Below are positions 1 to 10,679 of a DNA stretch of 64,000 nucleotides, in pieces (the stretch's first letter is position 1; each line of letters starts with the position of its first letter). The notes under the pieces were generated by a model. That model made no database searches and was not told the origin of the DNA. It worked only from the letters and a program-made list of their open reading frames with translations. This DNA comes from Metellina segmentata (lineage: Eukaryota > Arthropoda > Arachnida > Araneae > Tetragnathidae), in assembly GCA_947359465.1 (NCBI GenBank), contig OX375872.1, positions 18,708,018 to 18,772,017 of the forward strand. The letters are read 5' to 3'. The position numbers were made by a program, and so were the translations under genes.

Positions 1-27
1 ATTAGCAAAACCATTAACAGATCTTGA

Positions 28-923
28 AGAACGAGATCTATCGTCAGTAGAAGAAAAAGGACCAGATATTCATCTTGTCATAAAAAAATCAGCAATATCT
101 GGAGGGCAAGATATCTCGTTAAAACTACTTTTAAAAGGTTAAAGATAATTAGTGCTCAATTTTAATATCAGCGAAACACATGCTTAAATTGCATTCAAAT
201 ATCGTTCATTTCACACCAACAAAATCTGGATACATTTCAATCCAATAAAAACTTACTAAGCTTCGGGTAGGTAGTAATTGAGCAGTTATTTTTGAAAGTG
301 GCGTAAATCCACTTTGGGGGAGGGGGACACTAGGTTTTTTTTTAATAATAATTATTATTGAATTGTAAAATTTAACAGGTTTTTGTGTTTAAAACATCAT
401 CCGAATTGAGTAAAGTTTGACAGTACTTAAAAATTAATTTAAACAAAAACCCTTAAATATCTCAATGTATGAAAAAATGGACTTATACCACTTTCAAAAA
501 TAACGGTTCAATTAACGTCGCAATTAAAAAGGTCTATTGGAGATAGTTTGGGATCAATCCTGAAGGGAAAGATACGAGAACAGCACCACGTACTTTTAAA
601 CCACGTTCAGATGACAAGACAGCAACTAAACTTTCACCCCACTCTCCAAATTAACACACCATGCTAATGTAGGGACCTTCGCAGCCACAACAGATTTAAC
701 CATGTACAAGACGGTCTTTGGTTGGACGGAGTTGGACTAAGATTTGGGAAACAACTTCCATAAGAAATAGCTTGTTCATAATAAACCTCCTGGTGGTTGT
801 CTTGACGAGGTACCTTATCATTATCAGATCTCGTCATTAACAAAATTCTAAGCAAATCTTTCTAGACGAGAGATCTCGTCATTAGGAAAATTGATCAGAT
901 CTTGATGGACGAGATATCTCGTC
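28..923. repeat. Cluster of GACGAGATATCTCGTC-type palindromes
   Basis: A perfect 16-base palindrome, GACGAGATATCTCGTC, lies at 908-923. Near copies lie at 31-45, 110-120, 824-836 and 865-880. The stretch 865-923 matches 32668-32726 in reverse complement, so this is a dispersed repeat and not chance. No coding potential was seen. The function is unknown; it could be the end of an inverted-repeat element or a protein-binding array. The motif and its recurrence are seen directly; any role is inference. Confidence 0.6.
510..740 (-). mobile_element. SINE family 1 fragment, minus strand
   Basis: This is a diverged copy of the main SINE of the window, read on the minus strand. Left to right it shows the 3' end (taattaacgtcgca-like), the fggatcaatcc/gaagggaaagat block, the accccactctccaaa block, and the start of the head-body junction (gacggtctttggttgg). 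The tRNA-like head is lost after about 740. No target duplication could be defined. SINEs are non-coding and are mobilised by LINE enzymes in trans. Confidence 0.75.
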
Positions 924-1059
924 GAAACAAATCGGAGGATTAAAACATTTCACATTGCCTGAATCTGGATCGTTCCGCTTGAATGCTCTCGAATCTAAAT
1001 TAGCCAATTTCAACTGGATTCAGATTGATTCGAATTGCTCTGGATTCTTTTGGTGTGTG

Positions 1060-2045
1060 TAGAGATCTTCACGTGTTAAGTTTCGTCACAAGTGACACAA
1101 AGGGTTATAAAAACACTTGCATCTTCTCTATTTGCAAATCTATCCAATTATTAGAGCCATTTTACAAAGGTATTTTTCGAGTTTGAGTTGAAACCTCCCG
1201 GATGGTGGCTATATGACAGGTTGTGAAACCAACAATATTGCCAACTATTTAAAATATGTTGAGGTCAGTATTGTCAAAAAATATCAAAATTATATGTAAC
1301 CAGGTTTTTTCTGTTTCATAACTGGCTGCCACCAAATATCATACAAAAGGGAAATATAAACACAGTAACGCTCTCTGTACTTAGAAATCATAATCACAGT
1401 ATTACATCCACTGTGTAATAAACTATTTTCCGAACTTTGGGTAAAAATATATGGTGGCTTTGTATTATACAGGTTGTGAAACCAACAGTGTTGCCAACCA
1501 TTTATTTAAAATATGCAGACATCATTATGTCATAAAATAAAAATAATTTAATGTAACCAGGTTTTCTGTTTGATAACTGGCTGCCTCTAGTTGCAAAAGA
1601 GGTAATCAAAACACTGCACGTACAAATCATTATCAAATTATGAGTCACTACAAAAAGTATTTTACGAGTTTTGGATAAAAAGTGATGTTGACTATACGAC
1701 AGGGTGTAAAACCAATAATATTGCCAACTATTTAAAATATGTGATGTCAGTATGTCATAAAATAAAGATAATTTTCAATGTAACCAGGTGTACTGTTTGA
1801 TAATAACTGGGTGCCACGAGTTACGAAAGAGGTTATGAAAACACAAGCTCCATGTGTTCTTACAAATCTTTATCAATTCCTTACAACCTCTTCAAAAAAG
1901 TCATTCCCGAAGTTTGGGTAAAAATTGATCGTGGCTGTATGGCAGGTTATGAAACCAAAGTGTTGCCAACTTATTAAAATATGTTAAGGTCAGTATATCA
2001 CAAAATAAAAAGAGTTCAATGCAACCAGGTGTTTTGTGCGATAGG
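1060..2045. repeat. Tandem repeat, about 4 units of ~230-255 bp
   Basis: The block gacaggttgtgaaaccaac recurs at about 1214, 1470, 1699 and 1942, and aatgtaaccaggt with ataactggctgcc recurs at the same spacing. The units are diverged, with small indels, and share the order caggttgtgaaaccaa, ttgccaac, aaaatatg, aaccaggt, ataactggc. The last unit is cut off by a SINE fragment. There is no reading frame through the units. This is a minisatellite-like array of unknown family. Confidence 0.8.
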
Positions 2046-2059
2046 TAGGTAAATATTCA

Positions 2060-2165
2060 ACTTAACATAGCACTGAAGCAACACAGGGGAGTATTGGTCA
2101 CGATCCGTAGAACCCTTGATGGTAAGGACAACACCATAGAATTTTGAATCCATGATCAGAATACT
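2060..2165 (-). mobile_element. SINE family 1 fragment, minus strand
   Basis: A very diverged 3' portion of SINE family 1. The series gaagcaacacagggg, gtattggtcacgatccg, ggacaacacca and aattttgaatcca keeps the order of the consensus. It abuts the truncated end of the preceding tandem array, so it may have inserted at the array edge. It is too decayed to define a target duplication. Confidence 0.55.
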
Positions 2166-2253
2166 TTGGTCAATTACTGTGTGATAAAAGTTTTCATACA
2201 TAAAAGTTGCTTTGATAGTACGATAACTTTCCAGTTAACTCCTCATAAGGAGG

Positions 2254-2760
2254 TTTTTATACTTTTTCTAGAATATAATACTTTGCAACGATTTTAGTGC
2301 TTAGATAAAAATCATTTGGAAAGATTATATATATACTGTTCATTTCGTTTGACCAGAATCCTTTGTGAAGGTTATATACAAACCCCTCTCTATTATTCAT
2401 TTCCTAAAAATTTTCGTTATCTGACCGTGGTTCAAAATTACGTGATGTTGTCATCTAATCTTTCTCTTAGGGGATTGATCGCGGACCGTCAACAATAGCC
2501 CATTGTGTCCTCTAGTACGACGTTAATTAAAAATTACCAATTACCTAAGAATATAATCATTTGGAAAGATGTGTTTATAATATGTTCTGCTGAATAAAAT
2601 CATTTGGAAAGATGTTTTTGTTCCATATTCTGATGAATAAAATAATTTGGAACGATTCTAACGATCCTTTCCTTAGAATTGTATCTCTCAGAAATGTCAT
2701 ATTCTCCTTCTTTTATGAATAAAGTCCTGTAGAACGATTCTATTGGTCAAGAAGGACATA
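2254..2760 (+). repeat. Dispersed ~45-bp minisatellite (AGAAT...TTTGGAAAGATT)
   Basis: Diverged repeats of a unit like ctttccttagaatataat followed by catttggaaagattctatt. The unit contains a near-palindrome (AGAATC near GGAAAGATTCT). The same unit makes arrays near 13.0-13.5, 29.3-30.0, 34.6-35.1 and 61.5-62.4 kb, in either orientation. A SINE 3' fragment at 2415-2547 sits inside this array. No gene was seen. Confidence 0.7.
2415..2547 (+). mobile_element. SINE family 1, 3' fragment
   Basis: Plus-strand 3' portion: ctgaccgtggttcaaaatta, then gattgatcgcggaccgtc, then agcccattgtgt and acgacgttaattaaaa, ending with the tail-like accaattacc found at the end of the complete copy at 43047-43375. 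The head and 5' body are missing. This is typical 5' truncation, or decay of an older copy. Confidence 0.8.
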
Positions 2761-3523
2761 ATTGGTTCACTCATGCAGGGTGGAATTATGCATGTGAACC
2801 CCTCAGAATTTTAATAATATTTTTTACCCCTTCTGGAACAAAGGTTTGACTTTCGAATCTCAGATCACTTCTATATACAACTTTCTCATAAAAAAATAAG
2901 CATTTTTTATTTTTAAAGATGTTTACACATCCAGAAGGCCGGTCGATTTCATGATTTTAATTACCCGAGCAATTACTTGATTAGTCCGTGATATTCGTTC
3001 CTCCGAACAGCTATGTGCTTCTAACTAATCAATTATGTATTCCTCCAACTATTATATTCCTTTATGTTTATGAGCGAGAAAAGAAATGATTGCTGATGCA
3101 ATTAGCGGTGCAATACCAATCCCTAGGCACTTTCATTATCTCTAGATTACACTATTAATTAGCTGCAGTTCTACCCGAAAGATAATTATTTGAAGCATTT
3201 AGTGTTCCGTGCTGTTCAATGCTTCTGGGATTCGGGAGCAGGAAAAAATAGTCTTGATCTTGAGACGTGTATGAATTTCCAGGGGAATCCATCAGAGGAT
3301 TGTTTTTCCTTGAGCTTCGGGGGAAATAAAATAAGTTGAGAGCATCTCACATCAAGAAGCGGAAAAATACTCACAGCCATAAATCCGATTAGGAAAGAAG
3401 CTTTGTTAATGCTTTGCAGAATAAGAACGATAATCTGTAATCTTCTATGGGGTGGTTTGGGATAAGGGCTGGAAATTATTGGAGATAATTATAGTTTTGT
3501 ATATCAATCATGACATTGAGTAG
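2760..3523. other. Gene-free stretch
   Basis: No convincing coding region, RNA gene or terminal-repeat element was seen. The DNA is AT-rich with scattered stops in all frames. Confidence 0.5.
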
Positions 3524-3650
3524 GTAGTTAATTAACGTCTCATTGAGTCAACACAACGGGCTATGGGCAATGGTCCGGGATCCATTCAAAAGGTAAAGAC
3601 CCAAGGACAACGCTTCGCTATTTTGAACTTCAGCCAATTGACGAGAACAA
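3524..3650 (-). mobile_element. SINE family 1, 3' fragment, minus strand
   Basis: Reads gtaggtagttaattaacgtc, then caacacaacgggctatgggc, then ggtccgggatcca and aaggacaacgc, which is the reverse complement of the family 3' half. The body breaks off near 3650. Confidence 0.75.
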
Positions 3651-3903
3651 CAGCTAAGCTCCTTTATTAAGATTGTGTTGCTTATTTATCAAAATTGTCA
3701 AAACTGGTAAGAATTCGTGCAAGGTATTTATATTGGTATTGGTGTTCTAATTAACGTCGCACTGGAGCAATACAACGGACTATTGGTGACGGTACGGGTT
3801 CATCTCGAAGGGAAAGGGTATCAGATGATGAGGTCACACCTGAAGTAGTATCCCTCTCTCCAAACTTTCACTCCACGACAACTTGAGGACATGACAGATT
3901 TAA

Positions 3904-4835
3904 CCCCTAGCCTGTGGAATATATTGGAAAAAAACGTGCCAAAAATGAAAATTTATTTTTTTCTCTTTAATTTTGTTCGTTATTATTTACAAAATGTTAG
4001 AAATAGATTATTTTTGAAAATAAAACAAAATTTTAAACAAAATAACTACTATATTCAATATTTTCACATATATGGGAAATGTTAATGGTTACAGTAATGT
4101 TTGCTCAAATTATAGCAAAATAAATCAAATGACATAATTTTCAGGATAAATATAATAAATTAATGCAACAATATTTTATTTATATCAGCTGTCATGAAGT
4201 CCATGTCCTTTGAATCTCGCAAATCCTTTACAGTATGGTATATACGAAAACATGGCACGGCACACAAGCCTGCATGAGTCTTTACAATAAACTCGAGTCT
4301 CGCGTCGTATCCTCTTTCCCTTTTCATCAGTTTTACAACAAAGGAAACATTGTCTGGTTGGAGTAGTCTTTTTCTCCGTTGATGGAATGTGTTCATGAAA
4401 GTGTCGACCCATAAGTCGCAACAAGTTCATATTAGGACGCCCTGGTCGTGTCGGCTGAATTTAGGGCTTATTATCTTCAATAATTTGTTCCATAATTTAG
4501 ATTCTGTAGTCCATATTACATTTTCCACCGCTTGACGACTGATAAATAATAAAGAAATTCCAAAGTGCTTGATCCAGAAGATGGAAAAATATCTTTACGT
4601 AGTATTTCTTTCCACGTTTTCTGGCAATGGGATAGTCTGTAAGGTGAAAATTATCGCCATCTATTATGCCAAAATTATCGCCAATGGTAAATTACATATT
4701 ATTCATTTGACAAACTGAGTTCAGGCTTCTCGGAATTGAAGCACCGATTTTTCTCTAGCTCGAACTCAGGTAGGGCACTCCAAAATTGGCGCATTTGCGT
4801 TGCCCGAACTGAGTTCGGGCGTCACAGGCAAGGGG
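3904..4835 (-). mobile_element. Internally deleted piggyBac-like element
   Basis: The element is flanked by TTAA at 3900-3903 and 4836-4839, the target duplication of the piggyBac superfamily. Its ends are inverted repeats: the left starts CCCCTAGCCTGTGG, and the right, in reverse complement, starts CCCCTTGCCTGTGACGCC. Next to the right end lies a 19-bp palindrome, GCCCGAACTGAGTTCGGGC, at 4802-4820. The element is about 0.93 kb and keeps only the C-terminal part of the transposase (see the separate entry), so it cannot move itself. A full piggyBac element is usually 2-3 kb. It is inserted in a SINE. Confidence 0.85.
4165..4650 (-). pseudogene. piggyBac-like transposase C-terminal remnant
   Basis: On the minus strand three frames together show the end of a piggyBac transposase. 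There is a stretch resembling YPIARKRGKKYY and IFFHLLD...LWN, then RPGRP-NMNLLRLMGRHF, then IPSTEKKTTPTRQC. Last comes the cysteine-rich C-terminal domain with CFLCC, RRETR, YC-K, LC-VPCF and IYHT. In this family that domain binds zinc and contacts the terminal repeats. The catalytic DDD core is absent. At least two frameshifts and some stops show it is dead. Family recognition comes from motif order, not from a search. Confidence 0.85.
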
Positions 4836-4956
4836 TTAATATGCACCAGTCCCCTGTGTACACAACGGTCTTTCGTTGTAATTGAACTCAGTTGCTAATC
4901 GATTAATCCTCCAACAAGGCTACCGTGGCACAGAATTCATCCAAGTAAAACTATTG

Positions 4957-5385
4957 GTTGCAAGATGGTCGTATGCGGGCGAACCCCACAGAGGGTTAAG
5001 AAGTCTTGTGTTACATCTTTTTGCAAAATAAAACATTAAATATTGTCAAAAATGAAACAAATCTTAGTAACATTCAAAATCAGTGCAACGCTTCCCGTGG
5101 GAAATCTCTAGTCAGAGGGCAGCAATTAGCTTCAGAGATCAGTAAAACTACCCAAAAAAAAAAAAAACGCAAAAGGATGACTTAGGGTTGCAAGATGGAA
5201 GTCTGTGTGCGAACCCCTCAGTGGGTTAAGAAATCTTTTGTGTTACATCTTCAATAAATGAAAACATTAAACATTGGCAAAAATTACTTAAATATCAGTT
5301 TCACCACATCAGTGCAATCCCTCCCAAAGGTATAGTGCGATAATTAGCTTTTCACAGATCAATAAAACTGCCAGAAACAAATATC
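4957..5385. repeat. Tandem duplication, ~230-bp unit, 2 copies
   Basis: ggttgcaagatgg followed by gcgaaccccacagaggg occurs at 4957 and, diverged, at 5187. Both are followed by ttaagaa, tgtgttacatct, aaaacattaaa and a shared atcagtgcaa block. The two units are about 230 bp apart. A poly-A run sits at the join. No coding frame is conserved. Confidence 0.75.
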
Positions 5386-5689
5386 ACCGCGCAATAGCTT
5401 CATTGAAACATATTAGTCTGTTACACCCATCAATTTCAGACGGAAGAATATAAAATTCCATCCTCTCTCACGGCCACTTGAAGTCAAAAAACTTGTCCCA
5501 TCACCAGCTCTTTGTTCCCTGTTCATTTGCGAAATGAAAGAAGAAAGAAATGGCAGCATAAATGACTCTGGATTGCAGTTTCAGAAACGATCATTGAGAA
5601 TTATTTCAACGAATGCTTCATTTCTTTTCTCTTCATCATGGCAGAATTACCCTCTTTAAAAGAACTAGTTAACATAGTTAACCTGAAAG

Positions 5690-6625
5690 GTAGATATATT
5701 GCTGTTCAATGGATTGAGAGAATCTGGATCTATCGGGTCTAATTAACCCCCAGGTTTCCTTTTGTTTCTCAGAAAGAGGATTTCAAGGGTTGATCTTTCG
5801 GCTTTACGATCATTAAGGTATTCGAAATTGTCTGGATAGAGGTTTGAAAATAAATTACACAACTTATGTGTTTTAAATAAATTAAACAACTGATGTGTTT
5901 TAAATATTGATTTACACGCGTGCGTTTTCCTATTCTTGAGTTTAGTATAAATATTTCAACATTATTAGCAATTTCAAAGAATGAATTTCGAGGATTGTTA
6001 TTTGGATCAGCACTGATTAGATTAAGCGCCAAGCGTCGCGAAAGTGACGATAAACTACATTTTAAGATAGGCTAGGTATTCATCATGTGAGAGCATTTAG
6101 GCAACATAAAGCAGAAAATATTCAAAATTCAACTGAAATATTTAGTATTGTTCAATGGCTTGAGGGAATCCGGATCCATTGAAATATTTGAAACTTTTTA
6201 TCTGGACTAATTAAACATCGAAACTCATTTTGTTTCTGCGAGAGAGTAAGGATTGATTTTTTGCTCTTTGATTATTAAGGGATTAAAATTTGCCTGGATT
6301 AAGGATTGGAAATAAATTAAAAATCCTCTCTGATGTGTTTTCAACATTTACTAACATTTGTGTTTTCAGTTTAGCACAATAAAATATTTTAACATCAATA
6401 CACATAATCCAAATTAAATTAAAGGCAAATGTATTGCTGCTCAATAGAATGAGAGAATCTGAATTCATTGAAATTTCTATCGGAACTAATTAACCACCAG
6501 TTTTCTTTTAAGGCATAAAGGGCAATTTTAAGAATTGACCTGACTTTCCATAGTTATTGAAGGAATCACAACTGTCTAGATCATGGATGTAAAATAATTA
6601 AAAATTACTGTTTGTGTTTGAAACC
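5690..6625. repeat. Diverged tandem repeat, three units
   Basis: Unit starts are recognisable at about 5699, 6147 and 6430 by attg-tgttcaatgg, gagagaatctgg, ggactaattaac and ttttgtttctcaga. The first two units also share ttgtctggataaagg and gaaaataaatta-a. Spacing is uneven (~450 and ~285 bp), suggesting deletions or insertions. No gene was seen. Confidence 0.65.
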
Positions 6626-6823
6626 TCAGAGGGTTTCACACGCATGTATCCTAAATTCCATTCAGTGTTCTCTGCATTACACTTTTAACCACTTTAGTCA
6701 TTTTACCATATTAATATTTCCCCCCTATGATTCTTTTAATAAATCAATTCGTTTATTTATTTATATGTGTTGCAGGGTAGAAGAAAAACTTCACATCCCG
6801 GAAACTCTCGAAACTCTCAGAAG

Positions 6824-6985
6824 GTTAAGCCTGGTAAGGTATACTTAAGCTGGTAAGGTATATTAAGGCTAGCAAGGCTTGTTAAAGTTGATAAGGTATA
6901 TGAAGACTGATAAAGTATGTCTATAAAGGGTGTTAAGAAATATTAGGACTGTTAAGGCATATTAAGGCTGATAGATAATTCTTTG
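6824..6985. repeat. Short tandem repeat, ~20-bp unit
   Basis: A ttaaggctggtaaggtata-like unit repeats with many changes, for example taagcctggtaaggtata, taagctggtaaggtata and ttaaggctagcaaggc. It is a low-complexity minisatellite. Confidence 0.7.
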
Positions 6986-7844
6986 ATAAGTAACACCTGC
7001 CCAAGTGTTCAGTAACTTCTTTAAATATTAAAGTTGTGGTAATAAAACTCCCATGTCGATTGGATTGTCATTAACCTATGGTAATCCCGTTTATTAAACT
7101 AATTATTATAACGAAAGTAATTTCTCATGCGCAAAATATATTCACATGAGAAGATAAGTATTAAACCAAAATGCTGTTACTTTTCAAAAATCTCAAAGCT
7201 CCATCATGAATTTTAATTTTAACTGTAGCACAGTAACATTTCAGGAATAAACATTACTTACAGATTAGGACATAATAAACAAGTAAATATATGTGTCTTG
7301 CAGGGTTTGGCCACTGTTAGCAGGCTGCGAGCTGTAGGTGGCATAGGTTATATTGCTGTAACTACCCTGGATTACTTATGCAACCTGAGTTACTAAGCTT
7401 TACTCTATCAATATAAACTATCCTTGTAGTGAGTGCGTCCATTTACTTGACCCAGATAGTCTAGTGATCTTTTTCCGTGGGATTTAATTTCTAGAAAGCA
7501 CGGGGGTCTCTTTCCATGGATACCCAAGCGATCTTTTTCTGTTCTCACCCCACTTATCTGTTCCCAAATCCCTCTTGAATAGCATTGTTTAGTTGAAAAT
7601 GTCTTGTGTTTGGCTAAATGGGGGCTTTGCACCATAAAACGCCAAAACAATCAACCATTTATTCGATAGGAAAAGACATTGCTTGCCACAGTTTGGACAG
7701 ATCTGACCCTTGTACTAAAACAACAACAAAACAATCAGAGAAATGTTTTCGAAACGCTTATCAATATTGGAAAAAAACAATTTCCAGCGTTTGAAATAAA
7801 GCAAATAATCAATACATAACAGTACAATCCTAATACTTCGTCTT
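6986..7844. other. Gene-free stretch
   Basis: Short open frames only. An 80-codon minus-strand frame at 7408-7650 has no recognisable domain or context and is most likely chance. Nothing else was recognised. Confidence 0.5.
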
Positions 7845-7967
7845 CATCTGCCCATGGTTCAGAATTACGTGGTGTTGTCCTTGAATCTTTCCCTTCGGGT
7901 TAGATCTGGTCGCGATTAGCCCGTTATCTCTCCAGTGTGACGACGTTAATTAATGTACCTACTTACC
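7845..7967 (+). mobile_element. SINE family 1, 3' fragment
   Basis: Reads catctgcccatggttcagaa, then ttacgtggtgttgtcc, then tctttcccttcggg and gcgacgttaatta-like sequence. The head is missing. Confidence 0.8.
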
Positions 7968-8837
7968 TAGTATTTTGAAACACTTTTACAGCATCATTAC
8001 TCAAAATAATTTTCTTTGTGTTTGCCCATGTTAATAAAAAGCCTGTAATAACTTCATTTTCGAAGGAAGGGTAAAACAAATCACATATATGAAAAGTAAG
8101 ATTAAAAAAAAAGTTCAATACAAAAGTTTACGCCGTATAAAGTCGCATAACCAGTTTCTTTTCTTAAAGAAGCATTTTCCTACCTAGACACTTATTGTAA
8201 ATCCAAGTAACGCCATAAATTTTGTATAAAGTAGAACATGAACTATATACAGGCGGCACAAAAGAGGTATTGTGAAAGTTAGATACACGTTTTAGCCATT
8301 CTCAGCGGTTCAGTAAATTATGAACATGAAAACTTTCAAATTTGATCCGTATTCGCATGCTTTCCAGAATAATCTCATTTCGTTAAATTGAAAACTTTGC
8401 TTCCAGGCCGTAAAGATCTCAAATTGGAATAAGTTCTGATATAACCGAAAAGAAGTTTAATATTCTTTTTATGTCTTTCCTTTCGGTTTTATATTTTAAA
8501 AGTAATCTAAGAGGAGCAAAATCCAGTTCCGTAAGGTTGAAAAAAATATATAAATCTTGAGATTATCGTGTCGCATAGTAAAATTTGGGTGCTAGTCTGG
8601 TGTTTCAATCAGGCGATCATTTTATTGCTCAGTGTACAAGCAAAACAAAGAGCAAGAAATTACAGAGATTAGATCAAATGATGAATAAAAATATCATGTA
8701 TCGGTGAATAATTTGGGTGAAATGATACTATGATATTATACAGTTATTATATTTGCGTGGTCGAGCAAAAGTCCTGAATTTTCACTCTGTAGCATTCGTT
8801 ATCGTTAGTTTTCATACGTGCTTGATCCAGTGTGTAG
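7968..8837. other. Gene-free stretch
   Basis: AT-rich DNA with no gene, repeat array or terminal inverted repeat that I could recognise. Confidence 0.5.
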
Positions 8838-9609
8838 TAGGGATGCGACATCGATGTCGATGTTTTCAAAACATCGATGTTTTCAAAACACCGATGTTTT
8901 TTAAAAAACATCGATGTATTGAAGTCGATGTTTTTGTAACATCGATGTTATACTTGTCGATGTTTTTACGTTGTCGATGTTTTATTTTTGAATGAAAAAA
9001 ATACCGTTTTAAAAATTTTAAAACTAACCAAGTAGCATAATTTTAAAATTCAGCAAATCGATCATACTTTTAGACCAAAGTGGCCAAGTGTGAAGGGTCT
9101 GAAAAGTAGGGATGCGACATCGATGTCGATGCTTTCACAACATTGATGTTTTAGAAAAAAACATTGATGTATTGGATCCGATGTCCCATCACTAGTTGCT
9201 AAACTAGTTTTAAGAAATGGGGAAACAAGTTTAAATACACTGAATTTTAAAAACATCGATGGTTTGTTGACGATATGTATTATCAACATCGATGTTATAA
9301 TTTTCAACATCGATGTCTTGCTGTCGATGTCGCATCGATAGTTGGAAAACCAGTTTTAAGAAATGGGGAAACAAGTTTAAATACACTGAATTTTAAAAAC
9401 ATCGATGTTTTGCTGTCGATGTAGCATCACAAGTTGCTAAACCAGTTTTAAGAAATGAGTGGAAAGAGTTTAAATACACTGAATTTTAAAAACATCAATG
9501 TTTAAAAACCTCGATGTTTTTGGGTCGATGTATTATCAACATCGATGTTTTAATTTTGAACATCGATGTTTCAAAACATCGATGTTTTGCTATCGATGTC
9601 GCATCCCTA
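8838..9609. mobile_element. hAT-like non-autonomous element with CATCGATG arrays (copy 1)
   Basis: The ends are perfect inverted repeats: TAGGGATGCGACATCGATG on the left, and CATCGATAG or CGATGTCGCATCCCTA on the right. Flanking 8-mers gtgtgtag (8830-8837) and ctgtgtag (9610-9617) match at 7 of 8 bases, which fits the 8-bp duplications of hAT elements. The 772-bp interior has dozens of ACATCGATGTT or close variants, plus a ~100-bp subrepeat (ccagttttaagaaatg, taaatacactgaattttaaa) present three times. A second TAGGGATGCGACATCGATG end lies inside at about 9107, so the element is a partial tandem or a nested copy. There is no transposase. A related copy lies at 48865-49512 in the opposite orientation. 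Confidence 0.8.
9107..9130 (+). repeat. Internal copy of the hAT-like terminal repeat
   Basis: The terminal sequence agtagggatgcgacatcgat recurs inside the element. Upstream of it is accaaagtggccaagtgtg and then aagggtctgaaa. The same arrangement, inverted, occurs near 49240-49285 in the other copy. Both copies therefore descend from one already compound element. Confidence 0.75.
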
Positions 9610-9619
9610 CTGTGTAGTA

Positions 9620-10400
9620 GTTTTCATATCCAGCAAAGCTTGCTAAGTTATTTCGTTTTGTATTATTTCTCATTTTCAGTAAATTTGAGAAATGATCCTG
9701 TTTTAATCATGTTCGATTTTCGGTAAAGCTTGAGAAATTATCCCAATTTTACTATTTTCCAGAATCAGTAAAGTTTGAGAAATCGTCAAGTTTTATCATT
9801 TTTCATACTCGGCAAAGATTGTGAAATGATCCCATTTCCTAGTTTTGAATATTCAGAAAGGCTTGCGAAATGATCCCATTTACTAATTTTGAATATTCAG
9901 AAAGGCTTGCGAAATGATCCCGTTTTTATTGTTTTTCATTCACAAGTGCACACCATTTGCAAAAAAAAATTGTTTTTCATATTCAGTAATGATTGAGTAA
10001 TGATCAAGATTCATCATTTTTCAATTTTAGTAAAGAGACGCATAATCCAGTTTTTGTCATTTTTCATATTCAGTAAGGCTTCTGAAATTATCTGTTTTTT
10101 AATTTTTCACATTCAGCAAGGCTTTTTTAAGTGAACTCGTTTTTATTATTTTTCAAATTCAGCAAAAGTTAATAAAATTAACCGTTTTTATCATTTTTCA
10201 TTTTCAGTAAATATAAGGAATGATCATAATTCATTATTTTTCAAATTTAATAAAAATTGACAAATGCTCCAACTATTATCATTTTTACATTTAGTAAGGC
10301 TTGCGAAATGATCCTGTTTAAATTATTTTTCACACCCAGTAAAGCTAAAGAAATTACACCGCTTTTATTTTTTTTTTAATTCTTACATTCAGTATAGGTT
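9620..10400. repeat. Tandem repeat, ~50-60-bp unit
   Basis: About a dozen diverged units share ttttcatattcagtaa, gcttg-gaaatgatcc and gttttta-cattttt. It starts immediately beyond the hAT-like element. No gene was seen. The next ~280 bp to 10679 is AT-rich and unremarkable. Confidence 0.8.
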
Positions 10401-10679
10401 TAAGAATGTTTAGTAATTTTAAAAGTTATTCGAATCTATATACGATTTTCCAGTATTCTTAGAAACGGATTTTAGTTTACATTCAAATATCATTTAGGAA
10501 AACTTTTATTTATCACTGCTTTAATCCAACAACCCTCTTATAATTCATTGTCCTTTGAAGGGTTCAAACAGATAAATCCGTTCTGTAACCTGTATTGTTC
10601 CATACATGACTTTTAACAAGTTCTACTTTTCTTGGCCAACATAATCTTTTTAGGAGTTTTTGAAAAATTGAAATGAACA

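Larger units (their letters stand above)
3746..4929 (-). mobile_element. SINE family 1 copy split by a piggyBac insertion
   Basis: The minus-strand SINE starts with aattaacgtcgcactggagc at 3746 and runs to gacagatt at 3900. It resumes at 4836-4839 (TTAA), followed by tatgcaccagt, cggtctttcgttg and the type-B head ending near gctaccgtggc. The consensus at the junction reads gacagatttaa...gcaccag, so the SINE supplied the TTAA target. Removing 3904-4835 plus one TTAA restores continuity in the order of SINE blocks. This orders the events: the SINE is older and the piggyBac younger. Confidence 0.85.

Noticed and set aside
8838..9609. Simple satellite rather than a transposon
   Set aside because: The shared inverted ends and 8-bp duplications at two loci define discrete insertions.
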